A DNA stretch of 64,000 nucleotides from an uncultured Verrucomicrobia subdivision 3 bacterium. GTDB taxonomy: Bacteria > Verrucomicrobiota > Verrucomicrobiae > Limisphaerales > UBA11358. Both the position numbers and the translations under genes were made by a program. The notes beneath the pieces are model-generated. The model did not search any database and was not told the origin of the DNA. It saw only the letters and a program-made list of their open reading frames with translations. Shown here piece by piece: positions 49,792 through 58,559 of this stretch. The first letter of the stretch is position 1, and each line of letters starts with the position of its first letter. Location of the stretch: contig CAINDH010000136.1 in assembly GCA_903847285.1 (NCBI GenBank), positions 9,986-73,985 of the forward strand, given 5' to 3'.

Positions 49792-50604
49792 ATGAACACC
49801 AGCCGAAATTTCCTCATCATTCTCGCTGCTTTTGGAGTATCACTCTTCGCAGGCTGCTCCAGCAAAAACTCCGGCGCGGCGCAGGGCTACATTGAGGGCG
49901 AATACGTTTACGTCGCCGCTCCGCTGGGCGGCGCGCTCGCAAATCTAGCCGTGGCGCGTGGCGATACCGTGAAAGCCGGACAGTTGCTCTTTGAATTGGA
50001 GCACGGTTCCGAAGCGGCCGCGCTGGAGCAGGCGGAAAAAAATCTAGTGGCGGCGAAAACCACTTTGGGTTTGGCCGAGGCAAATTTTCAACGGCGCAAA
50101 GAACTGCGTGAAAGTCCGTCGGCCATCGTCTCCGCCGAGGAACTTGAACGCGCCCGCGCTGACCGCGACGCTTCAGCCGCACAAGCCGCCAGCCAGCAGG
50201 CTGCTTTCGACAAAGCCAAGTGGTCATTAGACCAAAAGCAGCAATTCGCCCCTGCAGATGCGATCGTGCATGACACGTTGTATCGCCAAGGAGAATTTGT
50301 TGCGGCAGGCAATCCCGTCATCTCTTTGCTGCCGCCGGCGAATCTGAAAGTCCGGTTCTTTGTGCCACAGGAAAAACTGGCGCAGCTCAAAGCGGGTGGA
50401 ATCGTTTCCGTGCAATGCGACGGCGCGGCGAAACCGTTCAGCGCCAAAGTGAATTATATCGCCACGCAAGCCGAATACACGCCGCCGGTGATTTACAGTC
50501 GCGAGACGCGCGCGAATCTCGTCTTCATGATTGAGGCAAAATTTTCTCCGGCAGACGCGGCGGAGCTGCGCCCCGGTCAGCCAGTGGACGTCAAATTTCA
50601 GTGA
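49792..50604 (+). CDS. HlyD/YbhG-like membrane-fusion lipoprotein of an ABC exporter
   Basis: 270 residues with a lipoprotein signal (hydrophobic IILAAFGVSLFAGC; lipobox LFAGC). The biotinyl-lipoyl-like half motifs flank a helical hairpin: YVAAPLGGALANLAVARGDTV at the front, a coiled coil rich in Ala, Glu and Gln (about 65-140), and DAIVHDTLYRQGEFVAAGNP at the back. Then comes the beta-barrel LKVRFFVPQEKLAQLKAGG. Short for the family, as in YbhG. It bridges the inner-membrane permease and TolC. Its stop overlaps a GTG start possibility of the ATPase gene (GTGA), and the operon continues with ATPase and permease. Confidence 0.92.
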   Translation: MNTSRNFLIILAAFGVSLFAGCSSKNSGAAQGYIEGEYVYVAAPLGGALANLAVARGDTVKAGQLLFELEHGSEAAALEQAEKNLVAAKTTLGLAEANFQRRKELRESPSAIVSAEELERARADRDASAAQAASQQAAFDKAKWSLDQKQQFAPADAIVHDTLYRQGEFVAAGNPVISLLPPANLKVRFFVPQEKLAQLKAGGIVSVQCDGAAKPFSAKVNYIATQAEYTPPVIYSRETRANLVFMIEAKFSPADAAELRPGQPVDVKFQ

Positions 50605-50606
50605 GC

Positions 50607-51533
50607 ATGAGCGCGAATGAATTCGCCATCGACGTTCGCGGCGTCACGAAAAAATTCGGCGCACGCACGGTCGTCAATGACATCGCCATGCAGGTGCGGC
50701 CCGGCGAGATTTACGGCTTCCTCGGCCCGAACGGCAGCGGCAAGACGACGTTTCTGCGTATGCTCTGCGGCCTTCTCACGCCTGACGGCGGCGAAGGCCA
50801 GTGCCTTGGTCTGGATTTCCGCCGCGAATCCGCCGAGATCAAAAAACGCGTCGGCTACATGACGCAAAAATTTTCTTTCTACGACGACCTAACCATCGAG
50901 GAGAATCTGGATTTCATCGCGCGGCTTTATGAGATTTCAGAGCGGAAAACTGCCGTGCAAAAAAGTCTTGAGCGGCTCGGCATGCTGGAGAGGCGCAAGC
51001 AACTTGCCGGCACGTTATCCGGCGGCTGGAAACAGCGGCTCGCACTGGCGGCCTGCCTCATCCACAAACCACAATTACTGTTGCTAGACGAACCGACGGC
51101 TGGCGTTGACCCGAAAGCGCGGCGTGATTTCTGGGAGGAGATCCACAAGCTGGCCGCCGAAGGGTTGACGGTGCTCATCACGACGCATTACATGGACGAG
51201 GCGTCGCGCTGCCATCGCCTAGCCTATATCGCCTACGGCAACCTGCTCGCGAGCGGGACGGTGGACGAAGTTGTGAAAGCCGGTGGTCTCGCGACGTGGG
51301 AAGTTTCCGGGAACGAATTGGCGGCGCTCGCAGACAAACTTCGCGGCCTGCCGGGCGTGGAACAGGTCGTCGCGTTCGGCACTACGCTGCACGTCAGCGG
51401 ACGCGATGCGGAAAAATTGCGCGTGAGCGTAACGCCGTTCATGACCAACGGACATCTCTGGACCAAAATTGAATCAGGCTTGGAAGACGTGTTCATAAGC
51501 CTGATGGAAACCGCGAAGGACAATTTCTCGTGA
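50607..51533 (+). CDS. ABC transporter ATP-binding protein (drug/export type)
   Basis: 308 residues from ATG 50607; GTG 50601 overlaps the previous stop codon and is also possible. Walker A GPNGSGKTTFLR, Q-loop MTQKFSFYDDLT, signature LSGGWKQRLALA, Walker B LLLLDEPTAGVD and the His switch TTHYMDEA are all present. One nucleotide-binding domain only, unlike E. coli YbhF, which has two, so it must work as a dimer. A C-terminal extension (about 215-308) of alternating strands resembles the regulatory domain of ABC-2 exporters. It ends with a GTGA overlap to the permease gene. Confidence 0.95.
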   Translation: MSANEFAIDVRGVTKKFGARTVVNDIAMQVRPGEIYGFLGPNGSGKTTFLRMLCGLLTPDGGEGQCLGLDFRRESAEIKKRVGYMTQKFSFYDDLTIEENLDFIARLYEISERKTAVQKSLERLGMLERRKQLAGTLSGGWKQRLALAACLIHKPQLLLLDEPTAGVDPKARRDFWEEIHKLAAEGLTVLITTHYMDEASRCHRLAYIAYGNLLASGTVDEVVKAGGLATWEVSGNELAALADKLRGLPGVEQVVAFGTTLHVSGRDAEKLRVSVTPFMTNGHLWTKIESGLEDVFISLMETAKDNFS

Positions 51534-52660
51534 GCTTCAACTTCTACCGCTTTTGGGCCATCGTCGCGAAGGAGTTCATCCAGATGCGGAGGGATCGTCT
51601 CACGTTCGGCATGATGATCGGCGTGCCGATGATGCAGCTCATCCTCTTCGGCTTCGCCATCAATTCGAACCCGAAGCATCTGCCCACGGCGGTTTACGCG
51701 GCTGACAGCAGTCCGTTCTCGCGCACGCTCATCTGGGGCTTGCGCAACAGCAGTTACTTCGACATCACGCGCGAGGCGCACAGCGCGGCGGAGATACATA
51801 CGTTGCTCGCCGAGAACGACGTTCAATTCGCGCTTACCATCCCGGTGGATTTTTCGCGCGACTTGTTGCGCGGTGAAAAGCCTAAGCTACTGCTCGAAGC
51901 GGATGCAACCGATCCCGGCGCGGTCGGCTTCGCAACGGCGGCAGTGAATCAACTGGCTTCCACCATTGTGAACCGCGATCTCACCGGGCCGCTGGCGAAA
52001 TTGCGCGCGTCCGCGCCGCCATTCAATCTCGTCACGCACCAGCACTACAATCCCGAGAGCATCAGCCAATACAACATTGTCCCCGGACTCATGGGCGTGA
52101 TGCTGACGATGACGATGGTGATGATCACCGCGCTCGCCATCACGCGTGAACGCGAGCGCGGCACGATGGAAAATCTGCTTTCGACTCCGGCGCATCCGGG
52201 CGAGGTGCTCATCGGAAAAATCATCCCCTACATCACCGTCGGGTATGTCCAGATCACGCTGATTTTGGTCGCAGCGAAACTGGTGTTCGGCGTGCCGATG
52301 GTAGGCAGCGTGCCGTTGCTGCTGGTGCTGGCGCTGCTGTTCATCATGGCGAACCTCGCCATGGGCATCACGTTCTCGACGATCGCCAAGAACCAGCTTC
52401 AGGCGATGCAGATGGCGATGTTTTTCTTCCTGCCGTCCATGCTTCTGTCCGGCTATATGTTTCCGTTTCGCGGGATGCCGCCGTGGGCGCAGCACATCGG
52501 CGAATGCCTACCCATTACGCATTTTCTCCGCATCGTGCGCGGCATTTTGCTGAAGGGAAATGGAATCACCGAATGTGCGCCGGACTTGTGGCCGATCGCG
52601 TTGTTCCTCGTGGTGATGCTGACGCTCGGCATCAAACGCTACCGGCAGACGTTGGATTGA
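51530..52660 (+). CDS. ABC-2 type permease (YbhR/YhhJ family)
   Basis: 376 residues from GTG 51530, overlapping the ATPase stop by four bases. One N-terminal span (MMIGVPMMQLILFGFAIN) is followed by a large periplasmic domain (about 45-175) and five C-terminal spans, with the ABC-2 signature region NIVPGLMGVMLTMTMVMITALAITRERERGTME (two parts) and FFFLPSMLLSGYMFPF. E. coli has two such permeases (YbhS and YbhR); only one is seen here, so it probably acts as a homodimer. It is the last gene of the exporter operon and is convergent with a small minus-strand gene. Confidence 0.93.
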   Translation: MSFNFYRFWAIVAKEFIQMRRDRLTFGMMIGVPMMQLILFGFAINSNPKHLPTAVYAADSSPFSRTLIWGLRNSSYFDITREAHSAAEIHTLLAENDVQFALTIPVDFSRDLLRGEKPKLLLEADATDPGAVGFATAAVNQLASTIVNRDLTGPLAKLRASAPPFNLVTHQHYNPESISQYNIVPGLMGVMLTMTMVMITALAITRERERGTMENLLSTPAHPGEVLIGKIIPYITVGYVQITLILVAAKLVFGVPMVGSVPLLLVLALLFIMANLAMGITFSTIAKNQLQAMQMAMFFFLPSMLLSGYMFPFRGMPPWAQHIGECLPITHFLRIVRGILLKGNGITECAPDLWPIALFLVVMLTLGIKRYRQTLD

Positions 52661-52690
52661 GTGGCGTTGCGACGCTCTACCGAGACGCCG

Positions 52691-53110
52691 CTATACCGAT
52701 GTTTGCGCCCGCAATAATTTCATCGTCGTGACGTGTGCAAAAAGCACATCGGGATCTCGCTGCAACACTTCATCGTATTGGCGGGAGAAACCCTCACCGG
52801 TTTCCGTCGGCGTCAGTAACGTTTTAGTTTGCTGTAACAGCGTGTTCACGGCGGCCACGGTCAACGGCTCTTTCGCATCCAGCAGCGCATCCACATCCGC
52901 CAGCAGATGTGTGACCGGCGCAAGCCAGGCGAACCACGGGTCGCTGGTAAGTAGGCTCAAAAAATCGTAGGCAGAAAGCGTGCGGCCAAAACTTTCCTCG
53001 TAGCTCTTGCGCTCGGAGTCGAGCAGGGTTTTGTGCAGCTGCATCAGCGCCTCACGCAGTTCGGCGAGGCGAGGCCGGAGTCCGGCGGAGGGAGAATTTA
53101 AATCAGCCAT
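52691..53110 (-). CDS. Conserved-looking hypothetical helical protein
   Basis: 139 residues from ATG 53110, chosen because longer in-frame starts run through the opgG promoter region and read as basic low-complexity. The protein is alpha-helical: LRPRLAELREALMQLHKTLL, then SYEESFGRTLSAYDFLSLLTS, the conserved-looking DPWFAWLAPVTHLLADVDAL, and a C-terminal helix. No signal peptide, cysteine motif or catalytic site is seen. I have the impression of relatives in Proteobacteria with the same DPWFAWL core but do not know a function. It is convergent with the exporter operon (30-bp gap) and divergent from opgG. Confidence 0.7.
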   Translation of the reverse strand: MADLNSPSAGLRPRLAELREALMQLHKTLLDSERKSYEESFGRTLSAYDFLSLLTSDPWFAWLAPVTHLLADVDALLDAKEPLTVAAVNTLLQQTKTLLTPTETGEGFSRQYDEVLQRDPDVLFAHVTTMKLLRAQTSV

Positions 53111-53237
53111 TTGCGGGCGATTTTTAGCACAACCATCGGGTCGCGGCAAAGTTTGGATTGACAATTTTTCCGCTGCCATTCTTCCGCTGGCCGCGCCACG
53201 CTTGCAAATTGCGCCGGTTTGGTTTCTCCTGATTGAA

Positions 53238-54806
53238 ATGTGGCGAGCCCTTGGCCTGTTGCTAATCATCAGAAGTCTTCTGCCGGTGTCGGTGACCTTT
53301 GGCGCGGAAACCGCCGAGGTCAACCTTGACTATGTGGCGCAGCGCGCCTTGGACCGCGCCCGCGCGCCGTTCCGCTCGCCGCATGTCGAGCTGCCGTCCG
53401 TCCTGCGCCCCGACAATCTCGACTACGACAAATACCGGCGCATCGAGTTTCGTCATGACCGCGCGCTCTGGGCCGCCGCCGGTCTGCCGTTCCGCGCCGA
53501 ATTTTTTCATCCTGGTTACATCTATCACGAGCCGATTCACGTCAACGAGTTCACCCCTACGCACACGCAGCCCATCCGCTTCGTGCAGGATTTTTTCAAT
53601 TACCACACGCTGAACATCGCCAAGCAAATTCCCGTGGACTCGGGATACGCCGGCTTCCGTATTCTGAATGAACTGAACGGTGAGAATCGTTGGGATGAAG
53701 TCGGTTCGTTTCTTGGCGCGAGTTATTTTCGGTTGCTCGGAAAAAATCTCCGCTACGGCGAATCCGCGCGCGGGCTGGCACTCGACTCCGGCGAGACGGA
53801 TCGCGCGGAGGAGTTTCCCATCTTCACCGACTGGTGGCTCGGCAAGCCGAACGCTGGCGACGACTCCCTGCACCTCTTCGCAATTCTCGACAGCGTGAGT
53901 TGCTGCGGCGCGTATGAATTTTACATCCACCCCGGTGAGACGACCACGGCGAGCATCAAAAGCATTTTGTATTTCCGCACCACAAACAATGTCGCCGCTA
54001 CTAGCAAAAATAAAAAACCGCTCAAAACCGTTGGCCTCGCGCCCCTGACCTCCATGTTCTGGTTCGGCAAAAATACTGAGCGCAAGTTTGATGACTACCG
54101 CACGGAAGTTCACGACAGCGACGGCTTGCTGGTTCACATGGGCAACGGCGAAGTCTTCTGGCGGCCGCTCGACAATCCGCCCGCGATGCGTCACCAGGTT
54201 TTTTCTGCGCCGAACATCAAAGGCTTTGGCCTGCTCCAACGCGAACGAAATTTTGCGGCGTATCAGGATATGTTCAACCTCTACCACCAAGTGCCGAGCG
54301 TGTGGGTAGAACCAGATGGCAGCTGGGGCGATGGCGATTTGCATCTGCTTGAATTGAGCACCGGCTACGAAGGCCTCGACAACGTCGTCGCGTTTTGGGA
54401 TCCGAAAAACAAACCCGCGCCGCTCACGCCATTCCGCTTTGGCTACACGCTGCATTGGGAAGGCGGTGCGGCGGATTTGAAGCGCTCCGAGAACCGCGTC
54501 GTTTCCACCCGCATCGGGCCGGACGCGTCGTTTAAGGGTGCGCGGCAGTTCGTGATTGATTTTGACGGACCAAAGCTCGACAAAATTCCCGAAGATAAAC
54601 TGCCAGTGGCCATCGCCAGTTGCAGCGGCAACGCCAACATCGTGGATCAGTTCGTCACGCGGAATACTTTTCTTGGCACGTGGCGCGTGATTGTAAAAAT
54701 GCAGCCCAAGCCCGACAACCACGACCCGATTGACCTGCGCTGCACGTTGCAACAAGGCACGAATGTCGTCGGCGAAACCTGGACTTATCAATGGAGCCCG
54801 CCCTGA
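53238..54806 (+). CDS. opgG: Osmoregulated periplasmic glucan biosynthesis protein OpgG/MdoG
   Basis: 522 residues from ATG 53238, chosen because it begins the signal peptide (MWRALGLLLIIRSLLPVS, cut near TFGAE). The OpgG pattern is continuous: YRRIEFRHDRALW, GYIYHEPIHVNEF, GYAGFRILNELNG, the catalytic-region-like FPIFTDWWLGKP, and late YTLHWEGG. OpgG is periplasmic and acts with OpgH in making beta-glucans. It starts the operon; the gene after it overlaps its end by 16 bp, and opgH follows that. Confidence 0.94.
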   Translation: MWRALGLLLIIRSLLPVSVTFGAETAEVNLDYVAQRALDRARAPFRSPHVELPSVLRPDNLDYDKYRRIEFRHDRALWAAAGLPFRAEFFHPGYIYHEPIHVNEFTPTHTQPIRFVQDFFNYHTLNIAKQIPVDSGYAGFRILNELNGENRWDEVGSFLGASYFRLLGKNLRYGESARGLALDSGETDRAEEFPIFTDWWLGKPNAGDDSLHLFAILDSVSCCGAYEFYIHPGETTTASIKSILYFRTTNNVAATSKNKKPLKTVGLAPLTSMFWFGKNTERKFDDYRTEVHDSDGLLVHMGNGEVFWRPLDNPPAMRHQVFSAPNIKGFGLLQRERNFAAYQDMFNLYHQVPSVWVEPDGSWGDGDLHLLELSTGYEGLDNVVAFWDPKNKPAPLTPFRFGYTLHWEGGAADLKRSENRVVSTRIGPDASFKGARQFVIDFDGPKLDKIPEDKLPVAIASCSGNANIVDQFVTRNTFLGTWRVIVKMQPKPDNHDPIDLRCTLQQGTNVVGETWTYQWSPP

Positions 54807-55435
54807 AAATTTTGCCGGACGTCTCCGGTGAAATCGCCGGGCGTTCGCTGGATGAATGGAACGCGGCTTATGTGAAAGTGGAAAATTACTTTCACGCGCT
54901 CCGCATCCGTAATAAGCCATTGCTCGGCCAGATGGTGCTCCGGGTTCTTGAACGCGCCCAGCGCCGTGCGCCGTCCGAACCCATGCGCTCCGCCACCGAG
55001 CTTGCCGCCGAGGAGATGGATAAATTTGTGACCGATTGGTTCGCGGAAGTCTTGCAGACCTCGCCCGTCGGCAGCGAACAAACGCTGTCCACGCGCGGCC
55101 GCCTCGCGCTGCTGCTCGCCGATATGCCCGGCAAATGGCAGGATCAATTTCTCCGCCCCGGCCCGTGGCCAAAAGAATTCGTGGATGCCATGCGCGAAAG
55201 TTTCTTCCGCGCCGGTCCGGATTTCCAATTGTCCAAGATGGCCCCACGCCCGCTCGACCTTGGTCCGATTTCCACGCTCACCAATTTCGGCAAGTTGCCA
55301 TACGTCCGCATGATTCTGGTCTGGGCGATATTTGCGCTGCTGCTCGTCGCCATTTTCTGGCTGTCACACGGCGGCTTCGAGCAAGTGCAGTCACGCGTGC
55401 TCCTACTGATCGACTGGTTCAAGCAAAATGGCTGA
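54791..55435 (+). CDS. Uncharacterised membrane protein between opgG and opgH
   Basis: 214 residues overlapping the end of opgG by 16 bp and the start of opgH by 8 bp, so it is translationally coupled to both. Most of the chain is helical and polar (SGEIAGRSLDEWNAAYVKVE, MVLRVLERAQRRAP), with a single membrane span near the end (MILVWAIFALLLVAIFWLSH, about 173-192). E. coli OpgH has an N-terminal cytoplasmic region that the OpgH here lacks. This protein may be a separate replacement or an extra subunit, though I see no clear sequence likeness. No known family recognised. Confidence 0.72.
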   Translation: MEPALKILPDVSGEIAGRSLDEWNAAYVKVENYFHALRIRNKPLLGQMVLRVLERAQRRAPSEPMRSATELAAEEMDKFVTDWFAEVLQTSPVGSEQTLSTRGRLALLLADMPGKWQDQFLRPGPWPKEFVDAMRESFFRAGPDFQLSKMAPRPLDLGPISTLTNFGKLPYVRMILVWAIFALLLVAIFWLSHGGFEQVQSRVLLLIDWFKQNG

Positions 55436-57587
55436 CACACCCAACATCACCAACGTTTCCGCCCCGCTACTCCGGCGCGGCTGGCGGTTGTTTTTGTTTT
55501 TCACGTCCGCGCTCGTGTTGACTGGTTTCGTCTCGATGTTGTTTGCCGATTTGCTTTGGCGCACGGGTTGGAGCACCTCGCGCACGGTGCTGCTGGTGTT
55601 GTTCATCGTCCTGTTTTTCCTGACGGCGGTGGGCTGCATGCACGGCGTGTATGGATTTTTTATCCGCATCCTCGGCACTAAACGCCGCCTCACCTCGCTG
55701 AAACCCTACAAGGAGCAGTCCATTGACGGCACGAGCACCGCCATCATCTTTCCGATCTACAATGAAGATTCCGTGCGCGTGCTCGAAGGATTGCGCGCCA
55801 CCTACGAATCACTTGAACGCACCGGCCAGCTTGAGAAATTCGACTTCTTCATCCTGAGCGATTCCACCAACCCTGACCGCTGGGTTGAGGAGGAACACAA
55901 CTGGTGCAAGCTCGTCCACGAATTGGATGCGCTTGGAAAAATTTATTATCGCCGACGTCTGTTCAACGAGGAACGCAAGAGCGGCAATGTGCGCGACTTT
56001 CTCAACACCTGGGGCAAGCGCTATCGCTACTTTGTCTGCTGCGACGCCGACAGTGTGATGCGCGGAGAAACGTTGGTAGACTTGGTGAAATTGATGGAGG
56101 CGCATCCAACCACGGGACTGATCCAGACCGTGCCCGCGCTCGTGAATGCAGAATCGCTCTTCGGGCGCATCCAACAATTTGCCAATCGCCTCTACGCTCC
56201 AGTTTTCATTTCCGGACTGAATTACTGGGCGCTCGACTTCGGAAATTACTGGGGCCACAACGCGATCATCCGCACCGAGCCCTTCATGCAGTTCTGCGAT
56301 CTGCCGCAACTACCCGGACGCAAACCGTTCGGCGGGCAAATTCTCTCGCACGATTTTGTCGAAGCCGCGCTGATGTTGCGCGAGAATTGGACCGTGTGGC
56401 TTGCCTACGATTTGGAAGGCAGCTACGAGGAAGCCCCGCAGGCACTCATTGAAAACGTGCAGCGCGAACGCCGCTGGTGCCAGGGCAATTTGCAACACGG
56501 CCTCGTTCTCTTTGCGAAAGGTTTGCGCGGCGTGAGCCGGCTGCATCTCATCTTCGGCATTTTCGGTTACGTCGCCAGCCCGCTATGGTTCGCGTTTCTC
56601 ATCGCGTTCGACTGGATTTATTGCATGCAAAAATTCACCGGCCTATCGGACATCACGGTGCAATCATTCAATCCGTATCTGAAAAACTGGAGCGGCACGG
56701 CGCACGCGTTGTTGATCTTCGTCATTTGCATGACCGTCATCATGCTGCCGAAATTGCTTTCGCTCGTGGATCTTGCGCGCGACTGGCCCCGCCGCAAGGA
56801 ATTCGGCGGCTTGCTCAATGCCACCGGCGGCGTCATCTGCGAAACGATTTTCTCCACACTGCATGCGCCACTGCTCATGCTCTGGCACACGCGCTTTGTG
56901 CTGACGAACATCGCCGGCATCAGCGTCGCTTGGACCACACAAAAACGTTCCGCCGACGGCACAGATTGGATTTATGCGATCCAACGACACTGGGGCCACA
57001 CGCTCATCGGCGTGGCGTGGGGTTGGTTCACGTGGTGGTTGGAGCCGGGTTTGTTCTGGTGGTTCACGCCGGTGCTCGCCGGAATGGTTTTTTCTGTGCC
57101 GTTGAGCGTGCTGACCAGCCGTCGCAACCTCGGCGCCCGCGCCAAACAACTGGGATTGTTTCTGACACCGGAAGAGACTAGGCCGCCGATGGAACTCATC
57201 TCGCTCCGTTCGCACATGCGCATCCATGAGCTCACCGGCGAGGAAACCGAGAGCAACCGTTGCCGCGCCCACAGCGGGCTGGCGGCGGCGGTGCTGGATC
57301 CGTATGTGAACGCCATCCACGTCACGCTGTTGCGTGAGAAAAACCTGAACCCCGTCTATGCCGAGCATTTCACCCGCATCGGCGCGGGGAGCGATGCGGT
57401 GCGCGAACTCGGCGAAAAACTGCTCGCCGCTGGGCCGGAGAAATTAAAAGCGTCCGAGCGCATGGCCGTGCTGGCCGATCAGCGCGTGATGGTGTGGCTG
57501 CATCAACAGGCGTGGTTGCGCCCCGAAGAAAAACTCGCGCCGTGGTGGAAAGCGATGATTCGCGAATTCAGTCAGCGGGAGGATTGA
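55428..57587 (+). CDS. opgH: Glucans biosynthesis glucosyltransferase OpgH/MdoH
   Basis: 719 residues, shorter than the E. coli protein (about 850) because the N-terminal cytoplasmic region is missing. The chain begins with two membrane spans, then a GT2 glycosyltransferase domain with IIFPIYNEDSVRV, FDFFILSDSTNPD, RKSGNVRDF, FVCCDADSVMRGETL, WGHNAIIR, ILSHDFVEAALM, and the RERRWCQGNL catalytic R-W. Several membrane spans follow, then a cytoplasmic C-terminus. It polymerises glucose from UDP-glucose and moves the chain to the periplasm with OpgG. Operon partner genes are directly upstream. Confidence 0.95.
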   Translation: MADTPNITNVSAPLLRRGWRLFLFFTSALVLTGFVSMLFADLLWRTGWSTSRTVLLVLFIVLFFLTAVGCMHGVYGFFIRILGTKRRLTSLKPYKEQSIDGTSTAIIFPIYNEDSVRVLEGLRATYESLERTGQLEKFDFFILSDSTNPDRWVEEEHNWCKLVHELDALGKIYYRRRLFNEERKSGNVRDFLNTWGKRYRYFVCCDADSVMRGETLVDLVKLMEAHPTTGLIQTVPALVNAESLFGRIQQFANRLYAPVFISGLNYWALDFGNYWGHNAIIRTEPFMQFCDLPQLPGRKPFGGQILSHDFVEAALMLRENWTVWLAYDLEGSYEEAPQALIENVQRERRWCQGNLQHGLVLFAKGLRGVSRLHLIFGIFGYVASPLWFAFLIAFDWIYCMQKFTGLSDITVQSFNPYLKNWSGTAHALLIFVICMTVIMLPKLLSLVDLARDWPRRKEFGGLLNATGGVICETIFSTLHAPLLMLWHTRFVLTNIAGISVAWTTQKRSADGTDWIYAIQRHWGHTLIGVAWGWFTWWLEPGLFWWFTPVLAGMVFSVPLSVLTSRRNLGARAKQLGLFLTPEETRPPMELISLRSHMRIHELTGEETESNRCRAHSGLAAAVLDPYVNAIHVTLLREKNLNPVYAEHFTRIGAGSDAVRELGEKLLAAGPEKLKASERMAVLADQRVMVWLHQQAWLRPEEKLAPWWKAMIREFSQRED

Positions 57588-57614
57588 ACAGCAAAGTGCC
57601 GCGCATTTTGAAAA

Positions 57615-58061
57615 TTACATTACCCCCTGAAGATACCAAAAGTTAAGTCCTGGAATCCAATTCGTGTAAACTTCCGTGTCCTTGGTTGGTGTAAACAATT
57701 GGGGCCCGATGCAAATCCCGTAATAACAAGTGACCGAATATTTAAACCTTTTGTAAGTTCGCCAGCAAACTAGGTGAACACGATTCGATTTTATTAGACT
57801 TGGCTCCAATTGAAACCTGTAACCAATCAGACTCTGAACGTCCGGAGGGAGAAGTTTTTTTGAAATCTCCAAGTGAACACTGTTTGTTTTTAGAATTCCA
57901 ACTGCCCAGAGTTGTAAGTTGGTTGGATTGATTGTGCGCTTGGCAGCCTTTGCCAGCCTCTCCATCTCTGATTTAGGATCGGGAGCACATCCGAAAGAAA
58001 AACCAACCAATAGGACTCCTAGCAACGACAACAATAACGTTCTATTGGACAATCTGGTCAC
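57615..58061 (-). CDS. Small lipoprotein, function unknown, AT-richer than its neighbours
   Basis: 148 residues with a signal region (LLLSLLGVLLVGFSFGC) ending in a lipobox-like FSFGC. The mature chain has three further cysteines and no known motif. Its base composition and codon use are clearly more AT-rich than opgH on one side and ogt on the other, which suggests a different origin. It overlaps the ogt stop by four bases on the same strand, so it can be read as the second gene of an ogt pair. I cannot assign a role. Confidence 0.65.
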   Translation of the reverse strand: MTRLSNRTLLLSLLGVLLVGFSFGCAPDPKSEMERLAKAAKRTINPTNLQLWAVGILKTNSVHLEISKKLLPPDVQSLIGYRFQLEPSLIKSNRVHLVCWRTYKRFKYSVTCYYGICIGPQLFTPTKDTEVYTNWIPGLNFWYLQGVM

Positions 58062-58558
58062 TTTTCAAATGTGATGTTTTCCAGATGTAAAAGCTTGCGC
58101 TTCCAATCCAGCCCGCCTGAAAAGCCGCCGATTTTTTTGCTCGCGGCCAGCACGCGGTGGCAGGGAACTAAAACAGGAATCGGATTCGCCCCGCATGCGC
58201 CGCCTACGGCGCGGACGGCTTTGGGCCGGCTAATCGCCGTCGCAATCTCGCCGTAACTTTTGGTTTTACCGAGGGAGATTTTCCTCAGCGCATTCCAAAC
58301 GCTTTTCTGAAATTCCGTCCCAGCCAGATCCAGCGGGGGGAAGGTCTTGGGCACGCGCCCGGTGAGAATGGCTTTGAGTGCCTCCGTCGTGGTGCGATGC
58401 CAGCGGAGAATCTGCGTCGTCACCTGCGGGTTGGACGAAAGCACGCGGCCTTTTTTCTTGGACGGAAAAGCGAGTCCGGCCAGCCCGCGTTCCGAGTAGT
58501 GCGCGAGAAAAACTCCATCGCTCGTCGCGGCGGGCAGTTCAATCAGTTCAATTTTCAT
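58058..58558 (-). CDS. ogt: Methylated-DNA--protein-cysteine methyltransferase
   Basis: 166 residues. The active-site segment is IPVLVPCHRVL with Cys133, which takes the methyl group from O6-methylguanine and is used up in the process. Supporting segments: the helix-turn-helix FQKSVWNALRKISLGKTKSYGEIA, the asparagine-hinge-like ACGANPIP, and GGFSGGLDWKRKLLHLE near the end. The N-terminal domain is short, typical of Ogt. No AlkA or Ada regulator is attached. The upstream membrane gene starts 1 bp beyond it, so it may be the middle of a minus-strand gene run. Confidence 0.95.
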   Translation of the reverse strand: MKIELIELPAATSDGVFLAHYSERGLAGLAFPSKKKGRVLSSNPQVTTQILRWHRTTTEALKAILTGRVPKTFPPLDLAGTEFQKSVWNALRKISLGKTKSYGEIATAISRPKAVRAVGGACGANPIPVLVPCHRVLAASKKIGGFSGGLDWKRKLLHLENITFEK

Positions 58559-58559
58559 A

